Shown here one piece after another: positions 22,851-29,801 of a DNA stretch of 37,001 bases (its first letter is position 1; the number at the start of each line of letters is the position of its first letter). Made by a program: the position numbers and the translations under genes. The notes beneath the pieces were generated by a model, which had not been told where the DNA came from, ran no database searches, and saw nothing but the letters and a program-made list of their open reading frames with translations. This stretch comes from Gammaproteobacteria bacterium (GTDB lineage: Bacteria; Pseudomonadota; Gammaproteobacteria; Burkholderiales; Burkholderiaceae_C), in the NCBI GenBank assembly GCA_018820395.1, contig JAHJOG010000042.1, positions 1 through 37,001 on the forward strand, given 5' to 3'.

Positions 22851-23348
22851 CTACTGGGGTTTGCGGCGCTGAGAAGGCCGCGGCGCCGAATCGGCAGGCT
22901 TGCGCGCCGCGGACTTGCGCGCCGGCCGAGGCGCCGGTGAGGGGGAGGGCGCATGTGCCGACTTCTGGCTCTGCAACTGCGCTTCGAGAGCGTCGACCCG
23001 CGCCTGCAGCGCCGCGACTTCCTTGGCGGACGGCATCCCCAGCCTTTCGAGCGCCCGGGCCACACGTTCCTCGAACAGTGTTTCGAGCTTGCCCCAGCTG
23101 CCCGCGGCCTTGTTGCCGAATCCGCTGGCGAACCCGGACATCCGCGCCTGCGCCTGCGCCAGAGTCTCTTCCGCCGCCTGCTGCGTCTTCTTCTGCACCG
23201 TCGTGCCGTCCTTCACCAGCGCCTCGAAGGCCTTGCTGCCTTCTTCCTGGATCTTGGCGAACGCGCCGAGGCCGGCGAGCCAGATCTGCTGCGCCGAGTC
23301 CTTCATGCGGTCGGCGGCCTTGTCGCTGTCGTCGTCTTTGTCTGCCAT
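22851..23348 (-). CDS. phasin family protein (PHA granule-associated)
   Basis: A 165-residue phasin of the poly(hydroxyalkanoate) granule-associated type. Residues 20-100 form the amphipathic helical domain: AQQIWLAGLGAFAKIQEEGSKAFEALVKDG is the family signature, split by a short turn, followed by KTQQAAEETLAQAQARMSG and FEERVARALERLGMPSAKEVAALQARVDALEAQL, a coiled-coil oligomerisation helix. The tail (about 135-165) is rich in Pro, Ala, Lys and Arg, like a short version of the DNA-binding tail of Pseudomonas PhaF. Phasins coat PHA granules in the cytoplasm; a basic tail would let it also touch the nucleoid. GGAG precedes the ATG by five bases. It is the first gene of a minus-strand group and is divergent from rfbB. 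Confidence 0.92.
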   Translation of the reverse strand: MADKDDDSDKAADRMKDSAQQIWLAGLGAFAKIQEEGSKAFEALVKDGTTVQKKTQQAAEETLAQAQARMSGFASGFGNKAAGSWGKLETLFEERVARALERLGMPSAKEVAALQARVDALEAQLQSQKSAHAPSPSPAPRPARKSAARKPADSAPRPSQRRKPQ

Positions 23349-23433
23349 GGGAGGCTCCGGGTGTTTCGTTGGGATGAATGCGCCTACTCTAGCGGGATGG
23401 CGAAAGCAGTCCAGAGCGTTTGTCCGCTTCGTC

Positions 23434-23460
23434 TTGATACATGTTTGCGGATGGGATAAT
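23434..23460 (+). promoter_or_regulatory. sigma70-like promoter for the rfb operon
   Basis: TTGATA (23434-23439, 5 of 6 to TTGACA) and GATAAT (23455-23460, 5 of 6 to TATAAT) are separated by 15 bases, slightly short of the ideal 17. They lie 67-93 bases before the rfbB ATG in the 178-base divergent gap with the phasin gene, predicting a leader of about 60 bases. This is the best-looking promoter in the window. Confidence 0.6.
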
Positions 23461-23526
23461 GCCGCGCTGGTGTGAGACTGCGCAAGGTGAGCACCGCTTC
23501 GGACAACCCTGCGGGAGTAACAACAC

Positions 23527-24606
23527 ATGATCCTCGTCACCGGCGGCGCCGGATTCATCGGAGCCAATTTCGTCCTCGAATGGACGGCTCGCTCCGACGA
23601 GCCCGTTGTCAACCTCGACAAGCTGACCTACGCCGGCAACCTCGAAACCCTCGCGTCGCTCACAGGATATCCCAGGCACATCTTCGTGCAGGGCGACATC
23701 GGCGACAGCGCCCTGGTCGACCGCTTGCTTGCCGAACACCGGCCGCACGCGGTGCTCAATTTCGCGGCCGAATCGCATGTCGACCGGTCGATCCACGGCC
23801 CGGAAGACTTCGTGCAGACCAACGTACTGGGCACCTTCCGGCTGCTCGAATCGGTGCGCGGATTCTGGAGCGGGCTGGGCGAAGGCGAGAAGGCGGCGTT
23901 CCGGTTTCTGCACGTGTCGACCGACGAGGTTTATGGGTCGCTCTCGGCCACCGACCCGGCATTTACCGAAGACAACAAGTACGAGCCCAACAGCCCCTAT
24001 TCGGCGAGCAAGGCCGCCAGCGACCACCTGGTGCGGGCCTGGCACCACACCTACGGCCTGCCGGTGCTCACCACCAACTGTTCGAACAACTACGGGCCCT
24101 TTCATTTTCCGGAAAAACTGATCCCGCTCATGATCGTCAACGCGCTCGCGGGCAAGCCGCTGCCGGTCTACGGCGACGGCATGCAGGTGCGCGACTGGCT
24201 CTACGTCAAGGACCATTGCAGCGCCATCCGGCGCGTGCTCGAAGCCGGGCGGCTCGGAGAAACCTACAACGTCGGCGGCTGGAACGAAAAGCCCAACATC
24301 GAGATCGTGCGCACCGTGTGCGCGCTGCTCGACGAGCTGAGCCCGCGCGCCGACGGCCGCCCCTACAGCGATCAGATCAGCTACGTCACCGACCGCCCCG
24401 GCCACGATCGTCGCTACGCCATCGACGCACGCAAGCTCGAACGCGAGCTGGGCTGGAAGCCCGACGAAACCTTCGACACCGGCATTCGCAAGACCGTCGA
24501 GTGGTACCTCGCCCACGGCGACTGGGTGCGCAACGTGCAGAGCGGCGCCTACCGCGAGTGGGTCGAAAAGCAGTACGACGCGGCGCCCGCGAAGGTGCGC
24601 GCATGA
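23527..24606 (+). CDS. rfbB: dTDP-glucose 4,6-dehydratase
   Basis: A 359-residue extended SDR enzyme converting dTDP-glucose to dTDP-4-keto-6-deoxyglucose, the second step of dTDP-L-rhamnose synthesis. The NAD-binding motif [11 protein letters not shown] starts at residue 6. [26 protein letters not shown], the [11 protein letters not shown] strand with the catalytic Thr-Asp-Glu triad, and [12 protein letters not shown] with the catalytic Tyr and Lys are all present, as are [19 protein letters not shown] and [12 protein letters not shown], the RmlB-specific blocks. GGGAG lies nine bases before the ATG. The gene is headed by the promoter at 23434-23460 and its stop overlaps the rfbD start (ATGA). 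Together with rfbD and rfbA it supplies rhamnose for surface glycans. Confidence 0.97.
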   Translation: MILVTGGAGFIGANFVLEWTARSDEPVVNLDKLTYAGNLETLASLTGYPRHIFVQGDIGDSALVDRLLAEHRPHAVLNFAAESHVDRSIHGPEDFVQTNVLGTFRLLESVRGFWSGLGEGEKAAFRFLHVSTDEVYGSLSATDPAFTEDNKYEPNSPYSASKAASDHLVRAWHHTYGLPVLTTNCSNNYGPFHFPEKLIPLMIVNALAGKPLPVYGDGMQVRDWLYVKDHCSAIRRVLEAGRLGETYNVGGWNEKPNIEIVRTVCALLDELSPRADGRPYSDQISYVTDRPGHDRRYAIDARKLERELGWKPDETFDTGIRKTVEWYLAHGDWVRNVQSGAYREWVEKQYDAAPAKVRA

Positions 24607-25493
24607 AGCTGCTGCTGTTCGGCAAGGGCGGGCAGGTCGGTTGGGAGCTGCAGCGCAGCCTGGCGCCGCTGGGCGAACTGGTGGCGCTCGACTTCGACAG
24701 CACCGAGTTCCATGCCGACTTCGCCCGGCCGGAGCAGTTGGCCGAGACCGTGCGGAGCGTCAGGCCTGACGTCATCGTCAATGCCGCTGCGCACACCGCC
24801 GTCGACAAGGCCGAGAGCGAGCCCGAGTTCGCGCGCACCCTCAACGCCACCTCGCCCGGCGTGGTGGCCGAGGCCGCCGCCGAGGTGGGCGCACTGATGG
24901 TTCACTATTCCACCGACTACGTGTTCGACGGGAGCGGCCATGCGCCCTGGCACGAAGACGATGCCACCGGCCCGCTCAGCGTCTACGGCCGGACCAAGCT
25001 GGAAGGCGAACAGCTCGTGGCCCGGCATTGCCCGCGGCACCTGATCTTTCGCACCAGCTGGGTCTACGCGGCGCGCGGCGGCAACTTCGCCAAGACCATG
25101 CTGCGGCTGGCCAAGGAGCGCGAGCGGCTCACCGTCATCGACGACCAGCACGGCGCACCCACGGGCGCAGAGCTGCTGGCCGACGTCACGGCGCATGCGA
25201 TCCGCGACACCTTGCGCGACGAGGCCAAGGTCGGCCTTTATCACCTCGTGGCCGGCGGCGAGACCACATGGCATGGCTACGCTCGCTTCGTGCTGGAGCA
25301 GGCCGCGGCGGCCGGCGTCGAGCTCAAGGCCTCGCCCGAGGCGGTGGATCCGGTGCCGACCAGCGCGTTTCCGACGCCCGCCACTCGGCCGCACAACTCG
25401 CGGCTCGACACAGCCAAGCTCGAAGCGACCTTTGGCCTCAGGCTGCCGCAGTGGCAAGCGGGCGTTTCGCGGATGCTTCGCGAAACCGTCTGA
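24603..25493 (+). CDS. rfbD: dTDP-4-dehydrorhamnose reductase
   Basis: A 296-residue SDR enzyme (RmlD) catalysing the last, NAD(P)H-dependent step to dTDP-L-rhamnose. The glycine motif [17 protein letters not shown] opens the protein; [18 protein letters not shown] is the RmlD signature, followed by [12 protein letters not shown] with the catalytic Thr-Asp, [14 protein letters not shown] with the Tyr-x3-Lys, and [34 protein letters not shown] and the ending [18 protein letters not shown] are typical. Translation is coupled to rfbB by ATGA. The codons near the 3' end overlap a perfect eight-base inverted repeat close to the following toxin-antitoxin pair. No domain is truncated by the neighbouring insertion. 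Confidence 0.97.
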   Translation: MKLLLFGKGGQVGWELQRSLAPLGELVALDFDSTEFHADFARPEQLAETVRSVRPDVIVNAAAHTAVDKAESEPEFARTLNATSPGVVAEAAAEVGALMVHYSTDYVFDGSGHAPWHEDDATGPLSVYGRTKLEGEQLVARHCPRHLIFRTSWVYAARGGNFAKTMLRLAKERERLTVIDDQHGAPTGAELLADVTAHAIRDTLRDEAKVGLYHLVAGGETTWHGYARFVLEQAAAAGVELKASPEAVDPVPTSAFPTPATRPHNSRLDTAKLEATFGLRLPQWQAGVSRMLRETV

Positions 25494-25504
25494 TGAAATA
25501 GAAT
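25464..25504 (+). promoter_or_regulatory. inverted repeat and -10-like element before the toxin-antitoxin pair
   Basis: GTTTCGCG (25464-25471) and CGCGAAAC (25479-25486) are perfect inverted copies with a seven-base spacer, at the very end of rfbD. TAGAAT (25499-25504, 5 of 6 to the -10 consensus) follows and would start transcripts just ahead of the antitoxin ATG at 25533. The layout resembles an autoregulated toxin-antitoxin promoter with its operator, or a hairpin attenuating rfb transcription. No good -35 is seen, so this is a candidate only. Confidence 0.4.
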
Positions 25505-25532
25505 CACCGCATCACTGCATCTTTGAGGTCCC

Positions 25533-25763
25533 ATGAGAACGACGATCGATGTTGCCGAAGACGTGTTGGCTGCGGCCAAGGAACTTGCCCGGCTGGAAAA
25601 CAGCACGGCAGGCGAGGTGATCTCGCGTCTGGCACGGCAAGCGCTGACCGCCGGCGGAAATCACAATGGTCGCTCGTTGGCAGGCTTTCGAACGATTCCT
25701 CGGCGCGGCCATGTGGTCACGAATGACCACGTCAATGCGATCAGGGAACAAGAAGGTATTTGA
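25533..25763 (+). CDS. vapB: VapB-like antitoxin
   Basis: A 76-residue antitoxin. The N-terminus MRTTIDVAEDVLAAAKELARLENSTAGEVISRLARQAL is a ribbon-helix-helix-type DNA-binding unit: an MRTTIDV strand and two helices, as in CopG/Arc-like antitoxins. The rest (GFRTIPRRGHVVTNDHVNAIREQEGI) is the basic-to-acidic tail expected to wrap around and block the toxin. GAGG lies four bases before the ATG. The gene overlaps the toxin by one base (TGATG), standard for type II pairs. It sits 39 bases after rfbD, splitting the rhamnose genes. It should repress its own promoter, probably with the toxin. The VapB label rests on the partner being a PIN-domain protein. Confidence 0.85.
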   Translation: MRTTIDVAEDVLAAAKELARLENSTAGEVISRLARQALTAGGNHNGRSLAGFRTIPRRGHVVTNDHVNAIREQEGI

Positions 25764-26206
25764 TGCGCGCATTGTTCGATGTCAGCGTGCTGATCGCCCT
25801 GTTCGACTCCGAGCACGTTCATCATGTGGATGTCGCGCAGTGGTTTGCCGACAATGCCGAATTCGGCTGGGCAACTTGCCCGTTGACGCAGAACGGCTGC
25901 ATCCGAATCCTTTCGCAGCCCGCGTACGCCAATCAGGCTCCAGCGGCCGTGGTTGCCGAGATACTGGCCGAAGCGGCGGCCGATTCGCGTCACGAGTTCT
26001 GGCCCGATTCATTCAGCTTGCTGACGCCCGGTGCTCTGAAATGGGACAACTTGCTGACGGGTCGGCATCTCACTGATGTCTATCTTCTTTCGCTGGCCCA
26101 CCGCCATGGCGGACGACTCGTGACCTTGGACCGAGGCATCCCGCTGTCCGTCGTGCCAGACGCTCGCCCCGAAAACCTGACCGTGATCTTTAGAGACCCC
26201 CACTGA
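25763..26206 (+). CDS. vapC: VapC-like PIN-domain ribonuclease toxin
   Basis: A 147-residue PIN-domain protein, the toxin of a type II pair. PIN domains are Mg2+-dependent RNases; VapC toxins usually cut tRNA or rRNA. The acidic positions are Asp6 in [14 protein letters not shown], Asp105 in [13 protein letters not shown] and Asp123 in LVTLDRGIP. At the second acidic position of many PIN domains this protein has [10 protein letters not shown] with Asn44, a variant I recall from part of the family. The ATG at 25763 overlaps the antitoxin stop and has AGAAGG six bases upstream. The stop at 26204-26206 is one base from the rfbA start, so translation of rfbA may be coupled to that of the toxin. 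The residues look intact, so activity is plausible. Confidence 0.88.
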   Translation: MRALFDVSVLIALFDSEHVHHVDVAQWFADNAEFGWATCPLTQNGCIRILSQPAYANQAPAAVVAEILAEAAADSRHEFWPDSFSLLTPGALKWDNLLTGRHLTDVYLLSLAHRHGGRLVTLDRGIPLSVVPDARPENLTVIFRDPH

Positions 26207-26207
26207 C

Positions 26208-27095
26208 ATGACGCAACGCAAAGGCATCATCCTGGCCGGCGGCTCCGGCACCCGGCTGCACCCGGCCACGCTGGCCATGAGCAAGCAATTGCTGCCCGTG
26301 TACGACAAGCCCATGATCTATTACCCGCTGAGCACGCTGATGCTCGGCGGGATTCGAGACATCCTCATCATCAGTACGCCGCAGGACACGCCGCGTTTTC
26401 AGCAGCTTCTGGGCGACGGCAGCCAGTGGGGCATGAACCTGCAATATGCGGTGCAGCCGAGCCCGGACGGGCTGGCACAGGCGTTCATCATCGGCGACAA
26501 GTTCATCGGTGATTCGCCCAGTGCACTGGTGCTGGGCGACAACATCTTCTACGGGCACGACCTGCAGCAGCTGCTGGACAGCGCCGACCGAAAGACCGAC
26601 GGCGCCACGGTGTTCGCCTACCACGTGCACGATCCGGAGCGCTACGGCGTGGTCGCCTTCGACGCGGCCGGCAAGGCCAGCAGCATCGAAGAAAAGCCGC
26701 AGAAGCCCAAGAGCAGCTACGCGGTGACCGGCCTCTATTTCTACGACCGCCAGGTCGTCGACATCGCCAAGAACGTCAAGCCCAGCGCCCGCGGCGAACT
26801 CGAGATCACCGCCGTCAACCAGGCCTACCTCGACCGCGACCAACTCAGCGTGCAGATCATGCAGCGCGGGTACGCGTGGCTGGACACCGGCACGCATGAA
26901 AGCCTGCTCGAAGCGGGGCAGTTCATCGCGACGCTGGAGCATCGGCAGGGGTTGAAGATCGCTTGTCCGGAAGAGATCGCGTGGCGTCACGGGTTCATCG
27001 GGAACGAGCAACTCGAGCGCCTCGCGGCGCCACTCGTGAAGAGTGGCTACGGCAAATACCTCAGTCGTCTCCTCAAGGAGGGGATTTCCATTTAG
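26208..27095 (+). CDS. rfbA: glucose-1-phosphate thymidylyltransferase
   Basis: A 295-residue RmlA enzyme that makes dTDP-glucose from dTTP and glucose 1-phosphate, the first step of the rhamnose pathway. The nucleotide-binding motif is [17 protein letters not shown] at residues 5-21, followed by [28 protein letters not shown] text (here MLGG), [12 protein letters not shown] with the metal-binding Asp, [37 protein letters not shown] and [17 protein letters not shown]. All are standard RmlA blocks. It follows the toxin stop by one base and has no strong ribosome site of its own. The gene is full length; rfbC does not follow, unlike in many rfbBDAC operons. Confidence 0.97.
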   Translation: MTQRKGIILAGGSGTRLHPATLAMSKQLLPVYDKPMIYYPLSTLMLGGIRDILIISTPQDTPRFQQLLGDGSQWGMNLQYAVQPSPDGLAQAFIIGDKFIGDSPSALVLGDNIFYGHDLQQLLDSADRKTDGATVFAYHVHDPERYGVVAFDAAGKASSIEEKPQKPKSSYAVTGLYFYDRQVVDIAKNVKPSARGELEITAVNQAYLDRDQLSVQIMQRGYAWLDTGTHESLLEAGQFIATLEHRQGLKIACPEEIAWRHGFIGNEQLERLAAPLVKSGYGKYLSRLLKEGISI

Positions 27096-27142
27096 GAGAT
27101 TTCTTCTTGGTCCAATTGATTTCGTCAAAAAAAGTATCCGCC

Positions 27143-28147
27143 ATGCAACCAACAAGCAAGACTTTGAACGGTCAGAAGTATCTCGTCACCGGAGCCGGGG
27201 GCTTCATCGGCAGCCATCTTGTCGAAGCGCTGGTTCGCGCTGGAGCCGATGTGACCGCCATGATCCGGTACGGCTCTTCCGCGAGCTGGGGAAACCTCGA
27301 ATACGTCGATGAGGAGGTGAGAGGCCACTTTGCCGTGATCGCCGGCAACATCGATGACGGTGATTTCGTCAGGCATGCGATGCAGGGTATCGACGTGGTT
27401 TGCCATCTGGCTGCGCTGATCGCCATTCCCTACTCCTACGTGGCTCCTCTTAGTTACGTCCGCACGAACGTCGAGGGGACCCTGAACGTCATGGAGGCCG
27501 CTCGCCGACTGTCGGTTCGCCGAGTGGTTCATACCAGCACGTCGGAGGTTTACGGAACGGCCATGCGGGTACCGATCGACGAGACGCATCCTTTGCAAGG
27601 GCAGTCACCTTACTCGGCCTCGAAAATCGGCGCGGACAAGATTGCCGAGAGCTATTACCGATCGTTCGACACGGGTGTGGTGACACTGCGGCCGTTCAAC
27701 ACTTTCGGGCCTCGCCAATCCGCCAGGGCTTTCATTCCGACGATCGTTTCGCAGGCGCTCACTCAGGAAACGATCAAGCTCGGGTCCTTGACTCCGGAGC
27801 GTGACATGACCTTCGTCACAGACACGGTGGCAGGGTTCGTGGCCGCGTCGACCACTGTCGGCATAGAAGGTCAGACCATCAACCTCGGCACGGGGTCCAC
27901 CTACACGATCGGCCACTTCGCCGAGCGCATCCTTCGCCTCATGGGCGTCGAAAAGGAGATCGTGCCCGATGCATCGCGCATGCGCCCGGACAAGAGTGAA
28001 GTTCTCAAGCTCGTTTCCGACAATTCACTTGCGGCAAGCGCGATGGGGTGGACCCCGCAGGTGGACCTCGACGAAGGTCTGCGGCAAACCATCGATTTCA
28101 TCCGGAACAATCTCAACCTGTATCGGCCCGGGATCTACAACGTTTGA
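27143..28147 (+). CDS. NAD-dependent sugar-nucleotide 4,6-dehydratase (LegB-like SDR)
   Basis: A 334-residue extended SDR enzyme. NAD-binding VTGAGGFIGSHLVEALVRAG is near residue 15, HLAALIAIPYSYVAP is the second glycine-region block, and HTSTSEVYGTAMRVPIDE followed by QSPYSASKIGADKIAESYY gives the catalytic Thr-Ser-Glu and Tyr-x3-Lys. MIRYGSSASWGNLEYV after strand 2 and the IPYSY block match the LegB group, which dehydrates nucleotide-linked HexNAc in legionaminic acid routes; GDP-mannose 4,6-dehydratase-like activity is an alternative. The Ser-Glu after Thr replaces the Asp-Glu of RmlB. It starts 47 bases after rfbA across an A/T-rich junction, and is followed ten bases later by a nucleotidyltransferase. 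The exact sugar is not determinable by eye. Confidence 0.85.
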   Translation: MQPTSKTLNGQKYLVTGAGGFIGSHLVEALVRAGADVTAMIRYGSSASWGNLEYVDEEVRGHFAVIAGNIDDGDFVRHAMQGIDVVCHLAALIAIPYSYVAPLSYVRTNVEGTLNVMEAARRLSVRRVVHTSTSEVYGTAMRVPIDETHPLQGQSPYSASKIGADKIAESYYRSFDTGVVTLRPFNTFGPRQSARAFIPTIVSQALTQETIKLGSLTPERDMTFVTDTVAGFVAASTTVGIEGQTINLGTGSTYTIGHFAERILRLMGVEKEIVPDASRMRPDKSEVLKLVSDNSLAASAMGWTPQVDLDEGLRQTIDFIRNNLNLYRPGIYNV

Positions 28148-28157
28148 GGAGGCACTC

Positions 28158-28874
28158 ATGAAAGCAGTCATCATGGCGGGCGGAAAAGGCACCCGTCTCC
28201 AGCCTTTCACGGCATCCTTTCCCAAGCCACTCATGCCTCTCGGCGACATGCCGGTGCTCGAGCTTCTGCTGCATCAACTGCGCCGAGCGGGAGTCGATGA
28301 GGTCTATCTTGCGGTCAATCATCTGCACCACCTGATTCGTGCGTTCTGCGGCGACGGGTCCAGGTTCGGGTTGTCCATCAACTACAGCCTCGAAGACAGT
28401 CCTCTGGGAACCGCGGGCCCATTGGGCGGGCTTCTGGCGAACATGGGTGACGACTTCATCGTGACCAATGGCGACTTGCTCACGACTTTCGATATCGCGG
28501 CCCTGATCCGTACACATCTCGATCGTGGGTCGGACGCCACCATCTGCGTGTACGAGCGCGAGCTGAAGATCGACTTCGGCCTCATCGAAGTCGACTCGGA
28601 CATGAATCTCAAAGGCTACCTTGAAAAGCCGATGAGCAAACACCTCGTGAGCATGGGACTTTACGTTCTGCGTCGCGATGCGGTCGCGCCGCATGTGTCG
28701 CCGGGCGTTCATCTCGACATGCCTGACCTGCTGTTGAAACTTCGCGATTCGGGGTGCAAGGTGCAGTGCCACCGGCAGGCGGAAAGCTTCTGGCTCGATA
28801 TCGGCCGCCCTGAAGACTACGCGACCGCACAGAAGATGTTCGAAGAGCAGCGCGAGCTGTTCCTGCCTGGGTAA
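28158..28874 (+). CDS. sugar-1-phosphate nucleotidyltransferase
   Basis: A 238-residue nucleotidyltransferase of the GDP-mannose pyrophosphorylase/MurU-like type, which joins an NTP to a sugar 1-phosphate. The signature KAVIMAGGKGTRLQPFTASFPKPLMPLGDMPVLE starts at residue 2, split over the P-loop-like turn and the Lys-Pro block. VTNGDLLT supplies the metal-binding Asp, GYLEKPM is the second substrate block, and the protein ends with SFWLDIGRPEDYATAQKMF. It lacks the left-handed beta-helix or CBS extras of some relatives. GAGGAGG at 28145-28151 gives a strong ribosome site. It lies between a dehydratase and a reductase, so it should load the sugar they act on. Whether the nucleotide is GTP, UTP or CTP is open. 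Confidence 0.9.
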   Translation: MKAVIMAGGKGTRLQPFTASFPKPLMPLGDMPVLELLLHQLRRAGVDEVYLAVNHLHHLIRAFCGDGSRFGLSINYSLEDSPLGTAGPLGGLLANMGDDFIVTNGDLLTTFDIAALIRTHLDRGSDATICVYERELKIDFGLIEVDSDMNLKGYLEKPMSKHLVSMGLYVLRRDAVAPHVSPGVHLDMPDLLLKLRDSGCKVQCHRQAESFWLDIGRPEDYATAQKMFEEQRELFLPG

Positions 28875-28877
28875 GCG

Positions 28878-29801
28878 ATGCGCATCTTCGTGACCGGCGC
28901 CAGCGGGTTTGTCGGGCGCGCCGTTCGCCGCCAATTGCATGCTCGTGGTCTGGAGGTCTTTGCAGTTGCCCGCCGGCCACTTGCCGACTCGCAAGGACAC
29001 TCGGTGGTCCTCGAGCACCCGGAGAGCGCGGACGCGGTTCGTCAGGCGGTCCAGGCCATTGCGCCGGACATCGTCATGCATCTTGCAGGCAGTTCGTCGG
29101 CAAGCTCTTATGCGCAGCTGTACCAGGCCAACGTCGTCTTCGCCGCAAACCTGATGGATGCCGCGTCTTCGATGGACCGTGCCCCGAGAGTTTTGCTGGT
29201 AGGAAGCGCCGCGGAATATGGCGCGGTGCCGGAGTCGCAACTGCCGGTGACGGAAGACTTTCACTGTCGGCCCAATACCGTCTATGGCATCAGCAAACTT
29301 GCGCAAACACACCATGCCGCTGTGGCGGCAGCGCGAGGCTTGCCGGTCACCGTGGCGCGGCTGTTCAATCCGATCGGGGAAGGCATGCCCGAGTCTCTTG
29401 CCCTGGGCAGTTTTGCCGCGCAGATCGCTCGCATGGGTGCGGAAGGCGGAATCCTGCGCACGGGCGATTTGGACGTGGTTCGCGATTTCATCGATGTGGA
29501 CGTTGCAGCGGAAGCATTGGTCGAGATCGCGCTGCGACACCACGGTGGGGGAGAGATCGTGAACGTTTGCACCGGACAAGGCCGGACGCTCCTGGAGCTG
29601 ACGCAGCGCCTGATTGCGGTTTCGCGTTTGCCCGTTGCCCATGCCCACGACAGTTCACGCATTGGCAACAGCAGCGTGCGGTCGTTCATCGGCGATCCCT
29701 CGCGCCTGCGCTCGCTCGGATTCGACCCCACGCCGTTCGACGTGGATCTGCTTCTTGGCAGGATTCTGGAAGCGGCCCGAAGGCGAGATCAAGCGGAATG
29801 A
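28878..29801 (+). CDS. NAD-dependent epimerase/dehydratase, GDP-6-deoxy-D-mannose reductase (Rmd)-like
   Basis: A 307-residue SDR enzyme. MRIFVTGASGFVGRAVRRQL binds NAD(P). DIVMHLAGSSSASSYAQLYQANVV, LLVGSAAEYGAVPESQLPVTED (Ser-Ala-Glu), and RPNTVYGISKLAQTHHA (Tyr-x3-Lys) form the active site. ARLFNPIGEGMPESLALGSFAAQIARM and DLDVVRDFIDVDVAAEAL are close in pattern to Rmd, which reduces GDP-4-keto-6-deoxy-mannose to GDP-D-rhamnose. With the preceding dehydratase and nucleotidyltransferase this makes a complete activation, dehydration and reduction module. It starts three bases after the nucleotidyltransferase stop and its own stop overlaps the next start (ATGA). A 4-epimerase or a fucose-type reductase are alternatives. 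Confidence 0.85.
   Translation: MRIFVTGASGFVGRAVRRQLHARGLEVFAVARRPLADSQGHSVVLEHPESADAVRQAVQAIAPDIVMHLAGSSSASSYAQLYQANVVFAANLMDAASSMDRAPRVLLVGSAAEYGAVPESQLPVTEDFHCRPNTVYGISKLAQTHHAAVAAARGLPVTVARLFNPIGEGMPESLALGSFAAQIARMGAEGGILRTGDLDVVRDFIDVDVAAEALVEIALRHHGGGEIVNVCTGQGRTLLELTQRLIAVSRLPVAHAHDSSRIGNSSVRSFIGDPSRLRSLGFDPTPFDVDLLLGRILEAARRRDQAE

Noticed and set aside
24549..25457. A 302-codon minus-strand frame opposite rfbD
   Set aside because: The plus-strand product is an unmistakable RmlD. The antisense frame is a by-product of GC-rich codons.
25464..25486. A Rho-independent terminator between rfbD and the toxin-antitoxin pair
   Set aside because: The inverted repeat has no T-run after it and lies inside the rfbD coding region, so an operator or attenuator is more plausible than a full terminator.
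29567..29797. A 77-residue N-terminal extension of the glycosyltransferase fusion
   Set aside because: It lies wholly inside the Rmd-like reductase gene in another frame. The ATG at 29798 overlaps the reductase stop in the same way as the neighbouring coupled genes.
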